Part shown: positions 5,070 to 5,299 of the stretch, one piece after another
Position numbering within the stretch: the stretch's first letter is position 1
Layout: the number at the start of each line of letters is the position of its first letter
Assembly: GCA_037132015.1 (NCBI GenBank)
Contig: JBAXPW010000091.1
Location: 1 to 5,299, forward strand
Direction: 5' to 3'
Source: JBAXPW01 sp037132015
Lineage (GTDB): Bacteria > Patescibacteriota > Microgenomatia > UBA1406 > GWC2-37-13
Length of the DNA: 5,299 nucleotides
Program-made: the position numbers and the translations under genes
Notes under the pieces: model-generated
Database searches by the model: none
What the model saw: only the letters and a program-made list of their open reading frames with translations
Told to the model about the DNA's origin: nothing

Positions 5070-5119
5070 GAATTAGTAATTTTACTTCTAACCAAGGTTA
5101 TCAGTACGCATCTCCTCTC
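5059..5119 (-). promoter_or_regulatory. Candidate antiterminator / anti-sequestor helix (arms 5119-5112 and 5066-5059)
   Basis: GAGAGGAG (5119-5112), at the 3' edge of the aptamer, is perfectly complementary over 8 bp to CTCCTCTC (5066-5059). The latter includes four bases of the terminator 5' arm. Forming this helix would break the terminator and free the GGAGGA. It overlaps the aptamer's closing stem P1 by only one base (5112), so mutual exclusion with the SAM-bound fold is inferred, not shown. Between the arms is a small hairpin with a CUUG tetraloop (UAAC-CUUG-GUUA), which would help bring them together. Confidence 0.55.
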
Positions 5120-5197
5120 TTCTTGGGTGGGGCACCGTTTTACCAACGGTTGCCGGGCAAGTCTTCGAGCCAAAACTCTCTTTGCCACTCTTGATGC
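5108..5197 (-). ncRNA. SAM riboswitch aptamer, SAM-I/SAM-IV superfamily
   Basis: Read on the minus strand, the leader folds as a SAM-I/SAM-IV type aptamer. P1 pairs GCATC (5197-5193) with GATGC (5112-5108). P2 pairs GGCAA (5186-5182) with TTGCC (5160-5156), with an inner GAG/CTC helix. The conserved core GGCAACC (5154-5148) follows. P3 pairs CCGTT (5149-5145) with AACGG (5139-5135) and leads into GGTGCC. The P2 loop TTTTGG (5175-5170) can pair with CCAAGA (5126-5121) over 6 bp, including one G-U, which is the family's hallmark pseudoknot. The P4 stem of SAM-I, expected between the pseudoknot and P1, is missing; only about eight purines lie there. GAGTGGC and GGTGCCCC favour SAM-IV or the SAM-I/IV variant. 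The position directly before metK fits feedback repression by SAM. Confidence 0.87.
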
Positions 5198-5203
5198 AAA
5201 AAT

Positions 5204-5232
5204 ATATTAAATCATAAAATATAAAAATGCAA
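5204..5232 (-). promoter_or_regulatory. Likely metK/riboswitch promoter
   Basis: On the minus strand, TTGCAT (5232-5227) is followed by exactly 17 nt and then TAATAT (5209-5204). Transcription would start about 7 nt on, at the G at 5197, the first base of the riboswitch P1 stem. Both boxes are imperfect matches, but the spacing and start position fit well. The leader would be about 157 nt. Confidence 0.55.
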
Positions 5233-5299
5233 ATGATTTTGCAAATCTTAAGTTCTAAAACGAAATGCACCACCTGAGGTAAAATACAGGTATTATGAA

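Noticed and set aside
4982..5273. Two minus-strand ORFs (68 and 61 aa) across the metK leader
   Set aside because: They read through the riboswitch aptamer and terminator, whose conserved bases are explained by RNA structure. The peptides are low in coding character and one overlaps the start of metK in another frame.
5280..5299. Possible start of a plus-strand gene at 5295 (ATG AA) with TAAAAT at 5280-5285
   Set aside because: Only five bases of the putative gene are inside the window and no good -35 box is seen, so coding cannot be judged. It would be divergent from metK if real.
1..5299. CRISPR array, tRNA, rRNA, transposase or prophage genes
   Set aside because: No regularly spaced repeats, no cloverleaf candidates and no mobile-element protein motifs are visible on either strand.

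Overview
The window is 5.3 kb of AT-rich bacterial DNA using the standard code: TGA, TAA and TAG all occur as believable stops. It holds four well-supported protein genes, one broken gene of unknown family and one clear RNA regulator. Four of the five genes have a -10-like hexamer (TATAAT or TACAAT) ending only 5-7 nt before the ATG and no Shine-Dalgarno sequence, which suggests leaderless mRNAs. Only metK has a long leader and a strong ribosome binding site. Low GC, small compact genes and leaderless starts would fit a reduced-genome lineage such as Patescibacteria/CPR, but nothing here proves the phylum.

Layout, left to right. (1) At 93-1085 (+) lies a histone-deacetylase-superfamily amidohydrolase, most like the acetylpolyamine amidohydrolase group, with all zinc ligands and catalytic residues present. 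(2) At 1105-1778 (+) lies a decayed gene of unknown family. It has its own TATAAT and ATG, an apparent 1-nt frameshift at a run of six C, an intact middle ORF (1215-1601), and a ~107 bp internal direct repeat whose second copy is out of frame. (3) At 1888-2883 (-) lies a GNAT-type acetyltransferase. (4) At 2908-3786 (+), divergent from it, lies a BASS/SBF-type membrane transporter. These two share a 24 bp intergenic region in which two oppositely directed promoters abut. The transporter ends in a poly-lysine stretch encoded by a dnaX-like A AAA AAG sequence, and a protein-like -1 frame runs on from there to 3926, into the end of metK. (5) At 3913-5040 (-) lies metK, S-adenosylmethionine synthetase. 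Its leader (about 5197-5041) contains a SAM-I/SAM-IV-superfamily riboswitch and a terminator hairpin whose 3' arm is also the metK Shine-Dalgarno sequence.

The clearest functional unit is metK and its riboswitch: the enzyme's product SAM is expected to shut off the enzyme's own mRNA. Acetyl-group chemistry appears twice (deacetylase and acetyltransferase), but those genes are not co-directional and I infer no pathway from it. The strongest leads are the merged terminator/SD expression platform, the abutting leaderless divergent promoters, and the possible -1 frameshift extension of the transporter.
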